Shown: positions 45,395 through 57,229 of the stretch, piece after piece
Layout: each line of letters starts with the position of its first letter
How positions within the stretch are numbered: the first letter of the stretch is position 1
DNA from: Camillea tinctor
Taxonomy: Eukaryota; Ascomycota; Sordariomycetes; Xylariales; Xylariaceae
Reading direction: 5' to 3'
Assembly (NCBI GenBank): GCA_022578605.1
Contig: MU394078.1
Span: 186,001 to 250,000 of the forward strand
Length of the DNA stretch: 64,000 bases
Program-made: the position numbers and the translations under genes
Notes under the pieces: model-generated
The model's input: the letters and a program-made list of their open reading frames with translations, nothing else
What the model was told of the DNA's origin: nothing
The model's database searches: none

Positions 45395-48300
45395 CTAATG
45401 GATCCGCTTTAGTTCCTCGACCATGTTCCGCATAGCCTCAACATCAGGACCCAACCCTTCGCATATCTCCTGCTGCTTCTCGTCATCAATATCCAAAAAC
45501 CGTTCCAGCAGCTCCCCATCAACAAACCGGAACGGCCCATCGGACTCGCGCTCTTCGTTCCTGAAAGAGCGATACTGTGTGAAGAGTATATTGCCCGTCG
45601 TCTCGATAACATCCGCAAGCTTGTTCTGGAATCGGATAAGTATGTCCTGATAGCTCGGTGAGATGGTGCCGAATAAGTAAACTGCCCCTTCGACCTACAT
45701 GTCCATATACGTTAGCGTCGTCGTCGTTAATTTTCAAGATAAACTGCACATAGTGTGTATATATATATAAATATGTATATAAAGAAACAACTTACCGTGC
45801 CAAGGAATGCCCTGGGTACAATAATGGCATTCTCGCTCGCGTCGACCGTGATTTTACGCATCTTGTTCACCATCTCTCCGAGATTGATCTCACTGGTTAC
45901 TTCCATACGCCGCTTATCCTCAAGTGTAACACCTGCTGTATTTCTCCTTAATACCAACAGGTTTCCCTGTGTGTCGGATTCCAACCATGATGGTCCGTCC
46001 ACATGACACAAGGCAGTTGCCCAAACTGATTGGTAGTGTCTTGATATTTCAGAGAGCTTCGCTGGCTGGTCGTCTGTAGCCGGAGTATACTCAACGAGCG
46101 TCATTGATTTCATCAGGTCTGCCACTGCAATGATGTTGCCCTCGATGACCAAATCAATGGGGTACGTGGCTGGACGGTACGAAGCCACCTTCTTTAGCTC
46201 TGACGACGTTGACGATGTCTCATTATACGAGTACATTACCACCGTCTTTGCTAATGCGGCGACGATCTTATCATCCAGTACAGCCAGGGAACGACAGGCT
46301 CCTTTGAGATTCCGGCTGGTAATTAAGTATGGGTTTCTCTTGCTGTCGATCCCCAGAACTAATATTCGTCCCCTGACATTCTCTTGTTCCGCCACCACAG
46401 CCCCATCGTCAAGATACGATGTTCCGACCAAGAATCTCTCAGCCTGATCACCGTATGAATCTGGTAGCTCAGCCCGAATCACAGCCTCTACCATTTCGAT
46501 CCTAGGCGAGCTATCGAGTAAAAAACTATTGCCTAGTTGTTTGAAAACAACCTCGTCAACTAACTTGAACGAACTAGTTATTATCTCTTCATTATTCTTC
46601 ACTTCTCTATGAAAGCACCCCAGACCAAAAGCTCGCTCTGACCGAGAGTAAGCTATCCGCCGGACCGTCTCGCCCATAGGAAGGCTATTCACGTGGGTTC
46701 GTCGCTCAGTATCTATCACCGATATCTTGACCTCCTTCTCTGTCGCTACAACGATCGAGCTGGGGAAAGCCTCTGTATCAAAGGGGCAGACACATGTCGC
46801 ATCATCGGCGGTGACGGCTGAGTAAACAATCCTACCTTCGGTTCCATATATGAGGCTAGGAATCTCGCTGGTAGAAAATATATTGTAAATGTCATTGCTT
46901 CGGGGAAGTAAGTGCAGTCGTGCATGCCGAGTCCCCAAGACAACGCTCTTCCGTCCGGAGAGAGAGTAGTCTGTCTTAGAAACATTAAAGGTGATAACAA
47001 AGCCATCTTCCATGGACACGAAAAGTGTTGGGCCGCCTACCTCTGGCGGAAGAACTTGCGCGAGCGCGATATCTCGCGGCACGGACGCATTATCGTCCTT
47101 CCGTCGCAGGCCCTCTCCATGGATAGATTCTAGAGTCTTGAGATCAACGATTGATATAGTTCCAGTTTTCCAGAACCCCACGACGCCAATGTTTTGATAT
47201 TGTGGAGGCAGATGTAAGCAGGCAACTTGGTCGGCATCCCCGAGGTCATTCTGCTCAACTTTCACTATGTCTTGTTCTGTCCTCAACGACAAGAGGACTT
47301 TGCCATCAACCGAGAGGAGGACCCACTCATCATTTGCTGAAACATTCGTGATTTGACCCTCGGCCGGCCTCCATGTCGATATCGTGACACCACTTTCCAA
47401 ATCAATCAACAATGCACTGCTTGGAGTGACCTGTAGAAGCCGCCCATTCGGCAAATTCTGGGCCAATAGAGTTTGCTCATCGAAAACTATTCCCTTGAAG
47501 GTGTCGACTTCTTCGATATCCCCCTCTGGGGCGAATGTGAATACCCGCGTTTCCGTGAGGAAAGAAATGATCAGAGTATCTGTTTTGGAACTATCCTCGG
47601 ATCCCACAGAGAAAAGCGCCCGCACGTTTTCCATGCTATCCAGGATTCCGATGTCGTCTAATCCCACACCACTACGCACACTCCGCAGACTGCCATCCTT
47701 GTGAACGCCGCTACCCGTGACGATTCTCGCCTGGCCGGATGAGTATTCATTTGTAGTCTGGCCTTCCCCTTCGCGGTTCCCCATGTCCATCACGTTAAGG
47801 TCTAATATGGGGGCGATGCTGTGCAACGTCTGTATAAGCTCCAAGGAGTCCCCGCCGGGATTGATGCGAAAGACCTGCGAGTCGCCGTAGTGTGACCCGA
47901 TGAAAAGGGTATCATTTCCCATGTATACAATGCTACTTGCTCTGGACGTGGTTGCAATCTTTTTCATCTCCATACCGGTCACTACCACGCCATCGAGCAG
48001 AATTTCAAGCATCCACATATTCCCATAGTCATCCCCAACAAAGTAGTGCGAAACGTCGTATTCAGCCCATGCAACAAAGATGGACGCTTCCCTCAGGGAC
48101 GTTTCGACCTGCTTCTTAGCCGCATCGTCGTAGTAGAGCAATCTTGTCTCGCCGACTACAATCAACCCGCCTAACTGGGCACGGGCAGTCGAAGCGTTGC
48201 GACCGAGGTAGCGCTTCTGGTCCTCCTCGCCTTTCCTGACGGGTATCAACATAGCAGACCCGGGATCGTCAATCTCCATCCGGTCAATCTGGTCTCTGAC

Positions 48301-49021
48301 CTCAAATCGGGACGCCTCGGTGTTCTTGTCATCTGTGGTCAGGCGATAGGTAACGAGGTGACAATCAGGGTTCTCGGTTCGGCTCTGGTATAGGAAGGCA
48401 ATCTTCGGATGGCCGGTCTCGACATGCAGAAAAGTCGCACACTTGATGAAGAGCTCGGAAATACGCACTTGGTCCATCCAATTCAGCTTCTGCCTCTTGC
48501 TCTTGACCGTGTGCATGCGCAGCACATTGATGACCCCTTCCCATAGGAGCACCACCATGAAACGGCCGGTGGGATCGACAACACATTTATCCTGACTCTG
48601 CGCATCCCGCATGTGCTTCTCGTGTATATCGAAGAACGAATCGATGGTTTCGAGCTTGCCGGCAGAGGCATCCCAGCCAACGGTGAAATACTGGAACCGG
48701 TCGGTGCCAACGAAGAGCAGGTCGGTGTCAGCATCGCGAGGCCGCAGCCTTTGCAACATGGAGATGGTGCCATTGACAGACTTAGTGTCAGTATGCACCA
48801 AGGTGCCAGCCTCTCCGAGCTTCCATATTTCTAATCGATTCGCCTTGCTGCCGAGGGTGTGTTAGTCTCAGGCTTGCCGCCAGCCCTTAGAAGCCCAGCT
48901 CCTGTTGGCGTTTATGATGGACCTACGCCAAGATCAAGCATTCATCCTCCTTTGGAAACAGACTAAGGCGTAATGCGTGCCTCACACTATTTGGCCGGTG
49001 TATGGGCGCTAGGTAGGCCAT
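45395..49021 (-). CDS. DDB1: UV-damaged DNA-binding protein 1 (DDB1)
   Basis: There are three exons: 49021-48927, 48847-45796 and 45694-45395. Introns have GTAGGT and GTAAGT donors, and intron 1 shows a CTAAC branch point. The product is 1148 residues, close to the usual 1140 of DDB1. The N terminus MAYLAPIHRPNSVRHALRLS continues into propeller A (KANRLEIWKLGEAGTLVHTD). Three seven-bladed beta-propellers are expected. The C-terminal CPSF_A-type part includes GTISPSYQDILIRFQNKLAD and ends EEL-KRIH. DDB1 is the adaptor of CUL4 ubiquitin ligases and part of the UV-damage recognition complex that helps XPC/Rad4 in global-genome repair. In Neurospora DDB1 also acts in heterochromatin formation through DIM-5. 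The related SF3b130/Rse1 and CPSF160/Cft1 are longer, so DDB1 is preferred. Confidence 0.93.
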
Positions 49022-49751
49022 GATGAAAGCTTTATCATGGCTTGCGAGCTTTCAAACAATGACAACAAAGTGTGGTGTGTAGCTAGATATGAGGTACAAG
49101 TGTGAAGAGGTACGGAAGTTGAGACATGGAGCTTCGATGATGCAAAAGCTCCGGTGATAAGCAAACGCCGCTGTCGATAAGTAAGATTTAGGCTAGGTAT
49201 GTACTGAGTAGGCGCTAGGTTTGGCACCTACCCCGCTATCGTTGCCTAATTACATATGCTTCATAGTAACTTCCAAGGTTCATACAAGTCATAAAAAACT
49301 TACGTAATATGCCTACTTATGTACTAGATTACATGACCGAGGTACGAGCCACCCCTATAAGTCCATAGAATATTCAGTACTCGACTTCTTCATAACCTAT
49401 CTACCTTAAATACTCCATACACGATAGAAGAAGAGTAACAAGACATATTTATTTCTCTGAAATATCCTGATATTCACAGCTCTGAATCTATCTATGTTCT
49501 ATGAGAAAAGAGAAAAAAAAATTAGCGTTTCTTTTTTTCTTCCTTACATCATACATCATACCTACGTAACGTTACCTACATTCCCACCTATCTCCCCGTG
49601 AGTGTGTAGCCATATCTCCCCCTTTTCTCAACATCACCGGCATATCTACTCATATGAGGAATCAAATTTGGGATATATCTTAAAGAGTACAGCACTCACT
49701 CTGCCAAGTACATACATCATCTCCCCTCCTCAATAGAGTCACACTTCCAAG
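49022..49751. other. Divergent promoter DDB1 / ankyrin gene
   Basis: This 730-bp AT-rich spacer separates two divergent start codons. No gene or clear motif cluster was seen. Confidence 0.5.
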
Positions 49752-50681
49752 ATGACCTCCCAAGTTCCTCCAAACTCTTCTCTTACAAAGAAGAATGGGT
49801 TTGCAGAAGCCGATGAGGAAATGGAAGAGGCAGATGAACGCTGGACAGACCTTCAGCTCGCTGCTAAAGATGGCGATCTGATAAGAGTGAAGGAATTAAT
49901 CGCTCAAGGTGCCGACGTGAACGCGCCACCAAGAGGATATAGCGGAAACACAGCCCTCCAGGCTGCTTGTCTATACGGTCACGCGGATATGGTACGCATA
50001 CTTATAGAAGCAGGCGCGGATGTAAATGCTGCAGGGGGTAATCATGGTTCACGAAACGCTATCCAGCAAGCTTGCTTCGGTGGCCATCAGCCAATCATCA
50101 AAATTCTTCTCCAGGCCGGAGCGGATATCAACGCCCCAGCTGCTCGATACCTCGGACGGACGGCCTTGCAAGCCGCTGCCGAAGAGGGGCATTTGGACGT
50201 AGTGAAGATGCTCATTGAAGAGGAAGCAGATGTCAATGCTCGACCTGCAGCTACCATGGGTCTCACGGCCTTACAAGCTGCTGCCTTGCGCTCTCACCGC
50301 GATATTGTTCAGTTCCTGTTAGAAAAGGGGGCTAACGTGAATGCTGCGCCTGCACGACACGGAGGTGCAACCGCGCTGCAGGGAGCAGCCCTAAGAGGTA
50401 ACCTTGCCATCGTAAACATGTTGATCGACGCGGGAGCTGAAGTCAATGCCCCGGGTAGTTCTTTCAAGGGGGGCCGGGCCCTACATGCCGCAGCCGAGAA
50501 AGGTAACATTGCTGTGGCTCAGCGACTTCTCGAAGCAGGCGCATCGTTGGAGTTGACCTCCGGCTGGGGACATCAAACAGCCTTACAGAGTGCCGCGGTA
50601 TGTGGTCAAGACGAGATGGTCGAGTTATTGAGAAGCGCAGGTGCCGCTGGAACCACCGGGGGAGGTTCCATTCTTTTCTAG
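49752..50681 (+). CDS. Ankyrin-repeat protein, stand-alone
   Basis: This is a single exon of 309 residues. After an acidic N-terminal 28 residues, about eight ankyrin units fill the rest. Units are 35 residues rather than 33 (a two-residue longer finger loop) and mostly begin TALQAA or a variant (NAIQQA, RALHAA, TALQSA) in place of the usual TPLHLA. Each ends with a GADVNA-type turn. There is no NACHT, NB-ARC, kinase or membrane segment, so it is a bare repeat protein and probably a protein-binding adaptor. Many filamentous fungi carry large families of such genes, often fused to NLR-type domains; this one is not. Partner and pathway are unknown. The ATG at 49752 is the first in frame. Confidence 0.9.
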   Translation: MTSQVPPNSSLTKKNGFAEADEEMEEADERWTDLQLAAKDGDLIRVKELIAQGADVNAPPRGYSGNTALQAACLYGHADMVRILIEAGADVNAAGGNHGSRNAIQQACFGGHQPIIKILLQAGADINAPAARYLGRTALQAAAEEGHLDVVKMLIEEEADVNARPAATMGLTALQAAALRSHRDIVQFLLEKGANVNAAPARHGGATALQGAALRGNLAIVNMLIDAGAEVNAPGSSFKGGRALHAAAEKGNIAVAQRLLEAGASLELTSGWGHQTALQSAAVCGQDEMVELLRSAGAAGTTGGGSILF

Positions 50682-51641
50682 GAAACATCTCTTTCCCAAT
50701 ATGGATATGATTCCTATTCAGTGTGAAGGAACTTTGTTATGGGGAAAGTTCCAACCTATGCGAATGTGTATCGCCCATGGTAATGACTACTACTGGGTAT
50801 GCGTTGCTTTTGCCTCCTACCTCCTGTCTGTACAATGCTAACATGAATCATCAGATGGATTACAATCGTGCCACGTATCATGGGAATCATTCGCATTCTC
50901 TTATTGCTGCTTCTAGGTACTAAGCAGTACACATTTAAGTGATCCATCTATTTGATATTTGAGCAAGTGTGGCACAGCAATAGCTCGGCGAGCGAATTTT
51001 AGCCAAAGAGCTGGTACAACCGGCCCTACAAAATACTCGGGTGTCCACTTGTGTCCGTAATTCTAACCTTTCTATTACGTCCTTTCTTTCGCTATACCGC
51101 TGGTGCCAGGATGCCAATGGAAGATCGTCATGCCTTTCAGCTGGTCTCTCGTCTTTTGTGTGAGCATAGACGGCTCGGCTAAGACGAGCCGCATATCGTA
51201 TGTCTCCTAACTTGACGTTGAACATGATACTAGCCAATCTACGTATAGTTGGTTACCTACAGAGCCAGAACTATCTACCCACGGCACAGGAGTGCCGTGA
51301 GGATCTATCGTGTGATGAAGACACTCTGAGCCACACTGACTTGGATCGAATTTGTATCTGTTCTCGAAGCTCGATCATCAGCCCTAGGAGACTGATGCGA
51401 AGATCACAAGAATACCCAAGCGTGAACACACCAAGAAGCATCACTGGTTACTAATGAAGACATCGTTTAAGATTCGAGATTATTTAAAGCCTCATCCAAA
51501 CCCTCTTCTTTCGTTCTCATCTATCCTTCATCACAACAAAGTCTAAGTCAGCCTTCACACCAGCTCTACCCACGCCGTTTCCAACGCTTCGTGTTTTGAT
51601 ATCAACCGATTTTAGCTCTTTAACCATCACTACCTATCAAA
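50682..51641. other. Spacer of about 1 kb
   Basis: It holds the 3' flank of the ankyrin gene and the promoter of the small secreted protein, including the TATA-like site at 51481. An 84-codon frame at 51200 is unsupported. Confidence 0.5.
51481..51488 (+). promoter_or_regulatory. TATA-like box TATTTAAA
   Basis: TATTTAAA lies 161 bp upstream of the ATG at 51642 and is followed by a C/T-rich leader. The role is inferred from position. Confidence 0.35.
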
Positions 51642-52269
51642 ATGCGCACTAACGTTTTCATCACTGCCCTCGCCGCTGCTTCCGTCAGCACTGCGTTGGA
51701 GACGAACGCCTTCCGCCTGGTAGTTGGCGTGGTTGACCACGACCTGAACCCCTCCCTTAATGGCGCCATGCTCGGGTGGGAAACGACTGGGGACTGCCTG
51801 GCCGAGCTTGTTGTGAAGGCAGATGATTACACACCTGCCACCTTCTACCAGTCCGAGGGGACAGTCTCGGCTTACGACGCCGAAGGACCCAGCTCTGCAG
51901 GCATCATTGTGACCCCTGGTGGTACCGCTACGGTCCCGAGCAGCAAGCCAGTGGAGTTGAAGTGCGGTGACGGCACCCCAGGCGTCACTATACGACAGAC
52001 TCCGTATGCTGTAACCTACGAGCTTGACTTCGAAGATGGTGTTTGGTGAGTGATTTTAAAAGTATGGTACTTAGTGTAGCATTTTACTGACTCGAATATG
52101 TAGGATGGCTTGTCCTTCTCCCGATAATGCTGAGCGCATTGCCATCACCTACAGGAACCAGGGTCAGCGAACCATCGAGGGCTGCGCTGAAGTCAAGCTC
52201 TTCGTCATGTGTGACCCCAACTCCGGCAAACTCGAGGGTTCCGAGACCGTTGGCTGCAACAAGCTTTAA
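51642..52269 (+). CDS. Small secreted protein with six cysteines
   Basis: There are two exons, 51642-52045 and 52104-52269. The 58-nt intron has GTGAGT, a CTGAC branch point and a TAG acceptor. The product is 189 residues. Residues 1-19 (MRTNVFITALAAASVSTALE) are a signal peptide with an Ala-x-Ala-like end. The mature part has six cysteines (GDC, LKCGDG, MACP, GCAE, MCDP, GCNK), mostly in the C-terminal half, and looks like a compact beta-rich domain. No catalytic motif is recognised and I cannot name the family. Features fit a small secreted cysteine-containing protein; an effector or surface role would be speculation. A TATA-like box sits upstream. Confidence 0.83.
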
Positions 52270-53095
52270 ATCGAGAAGGACATCTCGGTGCTAGGAACGT
52301 GGACGAAGGAAGGAGGAAAGGGGGGTGTGTTACGCATCTCAGTAATGTTCAAGGGTAATTAGAAGGACGAGAAAAGGGAGGAGACTTAGCTAGAGGCTTG
52401 AGGAACTGAAGTCAATTCCGCTTTGCTAACCTCCAGGCTGAGCTTTGATTTACATTCTGCGACACCGTTAGACTTATGAATTAGGGAATAGTTGTTCTAA
52501 TAGACAGTTGGGCAGCCCACTACTGGTTTTAATGTGAGATCCCTTAGTTTTAAACGCCCATAGTAGAGTAGGTTTATCCCACCTACGACCCCTATTGTTT
52601 ATGAACAGAGCTCTTTGTCACCGGAAGATAGGGGGCTTGTCCAGGTTAAATAAAGAGTTCTTTCAGGGTGAGTTCGACATTATCTACTTAGTTTTAAGTT
52701 AATCACGTTAACATGAGAAGGGTAAAAGAATGTAGCGAGTTGGTTTGATTTTAATCAATTTTATTTTCTATTCTAAGCTAAGGAGCGATACGGTAGGAAA
52801 AGTACAGAAATAAAATATGTGGAATGATAGTAAGAAAAGGGGTGGAGATCTTGGACACTCGCATGCTTTCCATTTTCCCATGAACATTTGTCTTTATTGC
52901 CTTCTCTCCCTTCTCTTTTTATTTTCTTTATATCTCCACCCCTTTCTTACTATTTCATCCGTTTCGAATTTTTTTTTTCTTCAATTGTCTTGTTTACTGT
53001 TTTTTTTTGTGTTTTCTGGGGGTTTTCTTTTCCTTACATCACTCACTTATTCAACATCTTTCACTCGCCCGTTTTTTATGAACGCCGTAGGTTAC
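52270..53095. other. Convergent 3' spacer, T-rich
   Basis: This 826-bp stretch lies between the stop codons of converging genes. T-rich frames at 52817-53107 are low-complexity. No gene is seen. Confidence 0.5.
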
Positions 53096-53530
53096 TTAAA
53101 TCGATAGATTACCCATGTTCAGGGAAACGATGGCACCAGCAACCAATGCCTGGAGATCAAGCGGGTTCTGGAGATAATGGTCGAGCTCCGCGTTGCTTCG
53201 CTGCATCAAGAGGTTAGTAACGTCGATAGCTTCGTGATCAGTTCTACTTCCCGTACGGATGAAAGGGTATAGACGAGGGCCGTAGTAGTTGTGCTTCTTC
53301 TGCAGCTCAGCCGCCGTTAGAGGGAGATTGTTGCTTGGGCCGGGAGGCGCAGGGACCGCTGCGTTTAGAGCAGCCATGTCTAGTGGGAATTGTGCGGGAT
53401 CGCCTTCGCCGCCCCCCTGAGGCCCGTTTGCCGCAGCTGCTTTATTCTTGGCAATTAGTCTTCTGGCGACTATCAGGTATGCTCCTATAGCCGCAATTGC
53501 AGCGAGCAGATAAATGACGAAGGAAGACAT
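53096..53530 (-). CDS. Small single-pass membrane protein, unknown function
   Basis: This is one exon of 144 residues. The N terminus MSSFVIYLLAAIAAIGAYLI is a membrane anchor, followed by RRLIAKNK as stop-transfer. A Gly/Pro/Ala-rich linker leads to a conserved-looking segment LTAAELQKKHNYYGPRLYPF, then DVTNLLMQRSNAELDHYLQN. Base composition is gene-like and the frame is closed by a normal stop. I do not recognise the family. The anchor without a cleavage site suggests an integral ER or mitochondrial protein with a short luminal end. Confidence 0.65.
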   Translation of the reverse strand: MSSFVIYLLAAIAAIGAYLIVARRLIAKNKAAAANGPQGGGEGDPAQFPLDMAALNAAVPAPPGPSNNLPLTAAELQKKHNYYGPRLYPFIRTGSRTDHEAIDVTNLLMQRSNAELDHYLQNPLDLQALVAGAIVSLNMGNLSI

Positions 53531-53939
53531 TTTGTTGTGTTGCTGTCTTTATCGTTGAGAGATTCTGGGTATTCTGTATCGCTGAGAGCTTTCGAATATT
53601 ATTGTGGTATTGCTTTATCCTTGTGGGTGGGATGAGGAACCTTTCATTTGGACTTTGGGGAGGATCAAGGAGCACTTTTATATCTTTCCTGGTGCCGTAT
53701 TGTTCCTTAACAGCCGTAATGTTCTACTTGCAAACAGTGGCATTGTTGGGAATCGGTTGAGATGATTTGATACTCGCATACTGTCTCTATACGATAGAAA
53801 TGTCTTGTTTAAACAAAGCTCTTGATTACTATTGTAAAGTAGGAACTATATCAGGGTATTGAAGAATGACAATTCATTCTGGCATAATGACAACTTCAAT
53901 CTGAAGCGTAGCATATGATCATATCCGCGCGGCTTCCGC
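53531..53939. other. Promoter of the small membrane protein / 3' flank of SMP-30-like gene
   Basis: This 409-bp spacer separates two minus-strand genes and shows nothing distinctive. Confidence 0.45.
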
Positions 53940-55351
53940 TTACTTAGAAGTTGAGGAAACATCTTTTGGGCGCTCTAGCTGGACCACCCATAGTCGCTGT
54001 TTCGCACAGATGAATAGCTCGCCATGCTTTCCGAAGCACAAACTCGAACAACCCCCTATATGAGTGTTCAGTCAGAAACTAGAAGCATAATTTACTATAC
54101 CCGATCATATGCTAAGGGAGTAGCTCTTACCTAATACCTCGATGAGACCTAAAGCCATCCCCGCGGGGCTCCAGATCTCGACACCGTCTCCGCAAGCGGC
54201 GTAGACATTCCCTAAAGGATCACATGCTAGTCCTGTAGGAGATCCGGCGATGGCCATGGCAAAAATGCGTTTATTGGCTAAGAAAGGAGCACCATGTCTC
54301 GTGATAACATCGTATGCGTATATAGCGTTCGCACTTTAGCAAATATAAGTAAGTCTTATCATAGAATATTGGTTAGTGATATATAGACAAACCGTATATT
54401 GATCTTTCCTTCCGGGTAGGAGTTCCCTGTGTCGGTGATATACATAATGCTCTCGTCCGAACTGAGAGCTATTCCCGTGGGCCTTCTGAGGCCATCTGCA
54501 ACAACTCTGAGTGATCTAGTCTGAGGATCAAATCGGTACACCTGATTTGGCAGCTGTGGTTTGGGTCGAAACTCGAACTCGAACCCGACATCCGAGTCAG
54601 TGAACCACAGACCTCCTTCTTTATCTTGGACGACATTCTGGAGCGAGTTAAAGGGCTTGCCATAGAACTGGGTGAGTACTGGCACAGGCGGCTTGCCAGA
54701 AGGCATGTGCCAGAGACCACCAGTCTCGGGTGTCAGTGTGCCCTGAGAGCAATATAGAACGCCATGTTGGTAAGGAATAGCACCAGATGGCATGGCCATG
54801 GTCTGGGGTGGTCGCAGTTTCATCCATTTTAGCGTAGAGATATCTAGAGAAGAGGGTGCATTTGGTCGCTCTAGTATGACCCTAGATATTAAAATGGTTG
54901 GAAACTTGGAGCTGTCGACTGGCTGTAGAAGATCTGAGGTGATGTAAAGTTCATCTCGTTCAGCTAGATAAGCACATGCGCCATAAAAGAAGGGGTTTTT
55001 AGACGAAGCGGCCGATGTGAGCAGTAGCGAGTAAGTAGGACTTTGGCCAAACAGTGTACTGAAGCTTGGGTGGTACTGTCTCAGGCATATAGCGTCTGCA
55101 TTAGGCAGGCCCGGAGATTGGCTGTCAATATGGAATCGAATCAGTAACTCTGTATCGATATTGATCTGGGTCTCTGCGTATAAGTCGCGGCAACGAACCT
55201 GAGATCGGGCTTGAAACCTGGTTCGAAGTGGATGATCTGGATGCATGTATTAGAAATGCGCCGCGATGACGGGAGTGGGTCTAGAAAGCCTAGTATATAC
55301 CTCGACTGGCGCAAGAAGCTTCTTGGTGTTTATCTGCGTAGCGTGATTCAT
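53940..55351 (-). CDS. SMP-30/gluconolactonase-like beta-propeller protein
   Basis: The best model has five exons: 55351-55301, 55236-55199, 55058-54393, 54333-54131 and 54055-53940, giving 357 residues. Exons 3-5 are secure. They read SLLLTSAASSKNPFFYGACA, then ELYITSDLLQPVDSS, LYCSQGTLTPETGGLW, GGLWFTDSDVGFEF, GIALSSDESIMYITDTG and GLACDPLGNVYAACGDGVEI, which are repeated blades of a six-bladed SMP-30/gluconolactonase/LRE-like propeller. The Asp of YITDTG is a likely metal ligand. The link between exon 2 and exon 3 uses a GTTCGT donor, which is unusual, so the first 29 residues are less certain. No signal peptide is obvious. Family members are metal-dependent lactonases or esterases. The substrate here is unknown. 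Confidence 0.75.
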
Positions 55352-56230
55352 TACGGATATCTGCAGAGGTAGAGGGAGTTAGTTGTAAGCCGAGTGACTG
55401 GGGCTCAGAATAATTGATTATATTTTAGAATTGATGAATAATATTGGTTTCTTGGTATTTGTTATAATGCAAAATCTAGTGTGTATCTTTCTAGAATACT
55501 CTTGGTGTCTTTGCACCCCTGGTTGCTAGTATGTAAGAGTTGTGGACTGATTGGGTTATAGAGGATACGACGACGATGACTCCGAAGTGTTAAAGCAGGA
55601 CAGTATCTAAACAGTGTGTGATCTATATACACCGTGGTACCTATTTCCATGTTTGCTCATCTGTTTGAGAGGTACAGGTTACTTCATTCATGACTTAACC
55701 ATGGTAGGTATCGGGTCTATTGAAAAAACATGGTCTGGTCTGTTTATAGAGTTTCACAAGAATCAACAAGGCCTTGAAGAATTCCTTTTTTAAGGGGGAA
55801 CTTTTTAGTAGTCTTCACATACAATTTCCCAAGCAGCACTTCTGCTCAAAGAACTATCGAATTATAAGGAGGGTTATATGTGCCTGCGAGGAAAATTGTC
55901 TGCTTCACGGTTCGATTCCTGTGACCATAGATAGAGAGGCCTTAAAGGTACCAAATCATCCAAACCTGATCACAATTAATGTCTCTGAGAGATATCTTTG
56001 GAGGGTATCCTCGGACTTCAGCTGGGAGAAATCTCAACTGGTTCCTTGTTGAACAAAACCCTGGGTGGGTGGAATAATGCTATAATAGGATGGCATGGTA
56101 CTGAGTCGACAACGATGGTTCTGCTTCATAGGCTTGTTGCTCTCTGAATTTTGACCACCTCTATCTATATATACAGTTGACCAGCAGTTTCCCGGGTCGA
56201 GTTACATTCGTCATGTCTTTTTTCACGTAT
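55352..56230. other. Spacer of about 0.9 kb
   Basis: It carries the promoter of the SMP-30-like gene and the 3' flank of ATP19. A 92-codon frame at 55774 has no supporting features. A B-box-like 11-mer at 55909 was examined and rejected as a tRNA. Confidence 0.5.
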
Positions 56231-56609
56231 CTAGTGCTTCTTGGTCTTCGACTCCTCATCGGCCTGCTTTAGGAAGTTCCTGTTATATCCGTTAGCATTG
56301 GATTGCGACGACGGGCATGGGTTGCGCACTGGATGAAGTCGGCTTCCTCGGAGCTGGAGGCGTTGATGGGAGGGGTTTGGGTAGGCTTCTTGCTGCCACC
56401 GCTCAGACCAGCATAGCTACCACCGATAAGAGCGGCTAGGACACCCATGGCGAGCTATCAAACAAAGGTCATACTCATTAGTCAAGGTCAAACAAGGTCG
56501 AAGACGAGGAGGGGAAAGAGAGAAAATAAATAGCAAGTAACTAGCACGGCGGACGACTTACGTGGTGAGAGCCAACTTGGCGGCCGAAGATCGTGTAAGT
56601 AGCAACCAT
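56231..56609 (-). CDS. ATP19: ATP synthase subunit k (Atp19-like)
   Basis: There are three exons, 56609-56562, 56454-56330 and 56279-56231, giving 73 residues. Introns show GTAAGT and GTGCGC donors and a TGCTAAC branch point. The sequence starts MVATYTIFGRQVGSHHLAMG, has one membrane helix (LAMGVLAALIGGSYAGL, about 17-34), then a PPINASSSEEADFIQ segment and a charged end KTKKH. Yeast Atp19 has the same plan: a short N terminus with FxGxxxPxHxLA, one helix, DEEKFIxxYLKKH and about 68 residues. Subunit k belongs to the membrane Fo part and supports dimer stability of the mitochondrial ATP synthase. Confidence 0.85.
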
Positions 56610-57229
56610 CTTGAAGGGAAGTGACGAATTGACCTTGGTGAAGGGAGAGTAGTTTGGTGATATTATAGGTAGGTTAATCCGGGGAGTGGGTGAGACCTCA
56701 GCAAGTTTTAGTTGGTGATAAAATAATGCGCAAAAGCTTCCAATTGAAATTCGGACTTTGGGATGGTTTCAATGGCCTGAGCTTTTCTGGGTTGAAAGTG
56801 GAGCCTGTGCCAAGAGATTACTTAGGTAAGTAATTTACATGGTGTTACTTGCATATTCCGTACTAAGCTAAATACTTCGTATATGCAAAACAATTCTAGC
56901 ATCTACCATGGTATTGCATAAAGCGGAACGGACCAGCCCACCTTGTCGAATTTTCGAATCTTCGAATCTCGAAGCGTCGAATCGACGTCATTCTATTCAT
57001 CACTCAAAGCTTATTTAGCATATACCTAGGTACCTACTACCTACTCTCCCCCCTCCCCCCTCTCCCCTTTCTAAACCATCCATTCATCCGTCCATCCTCT
57101 TATATCCCACCACGCCCGTCTCGTCTTAAACCCAACCAGGTTTTCCCACGCAACCTTCCTTCACCATTGCCCTTGTAATTACCACTCATTGTTGTACATC
57201 TGTTGTACAATAAATACGATCTTTCGAAA
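56610..57229. other. Divergent promoter ATP19 / MTP18
   Basis: This 620-bp shared promoter region separates two genes for mitochondrial inner-membrane proteins. A repeated TTCGAATCT/TCGAA stretch lies at about 56946-56984, with pyrimidine-rich sequence near 57040-57110. Confidence 0.5.

Noticed and set aside
55909..55919. Perfect B-box 11-mer GGTTCGATTCC
   Set aside because: Neighbouring bases do not form a T stem, and no A box, anticodon arm or acceptor stem was found within tRNA distance.
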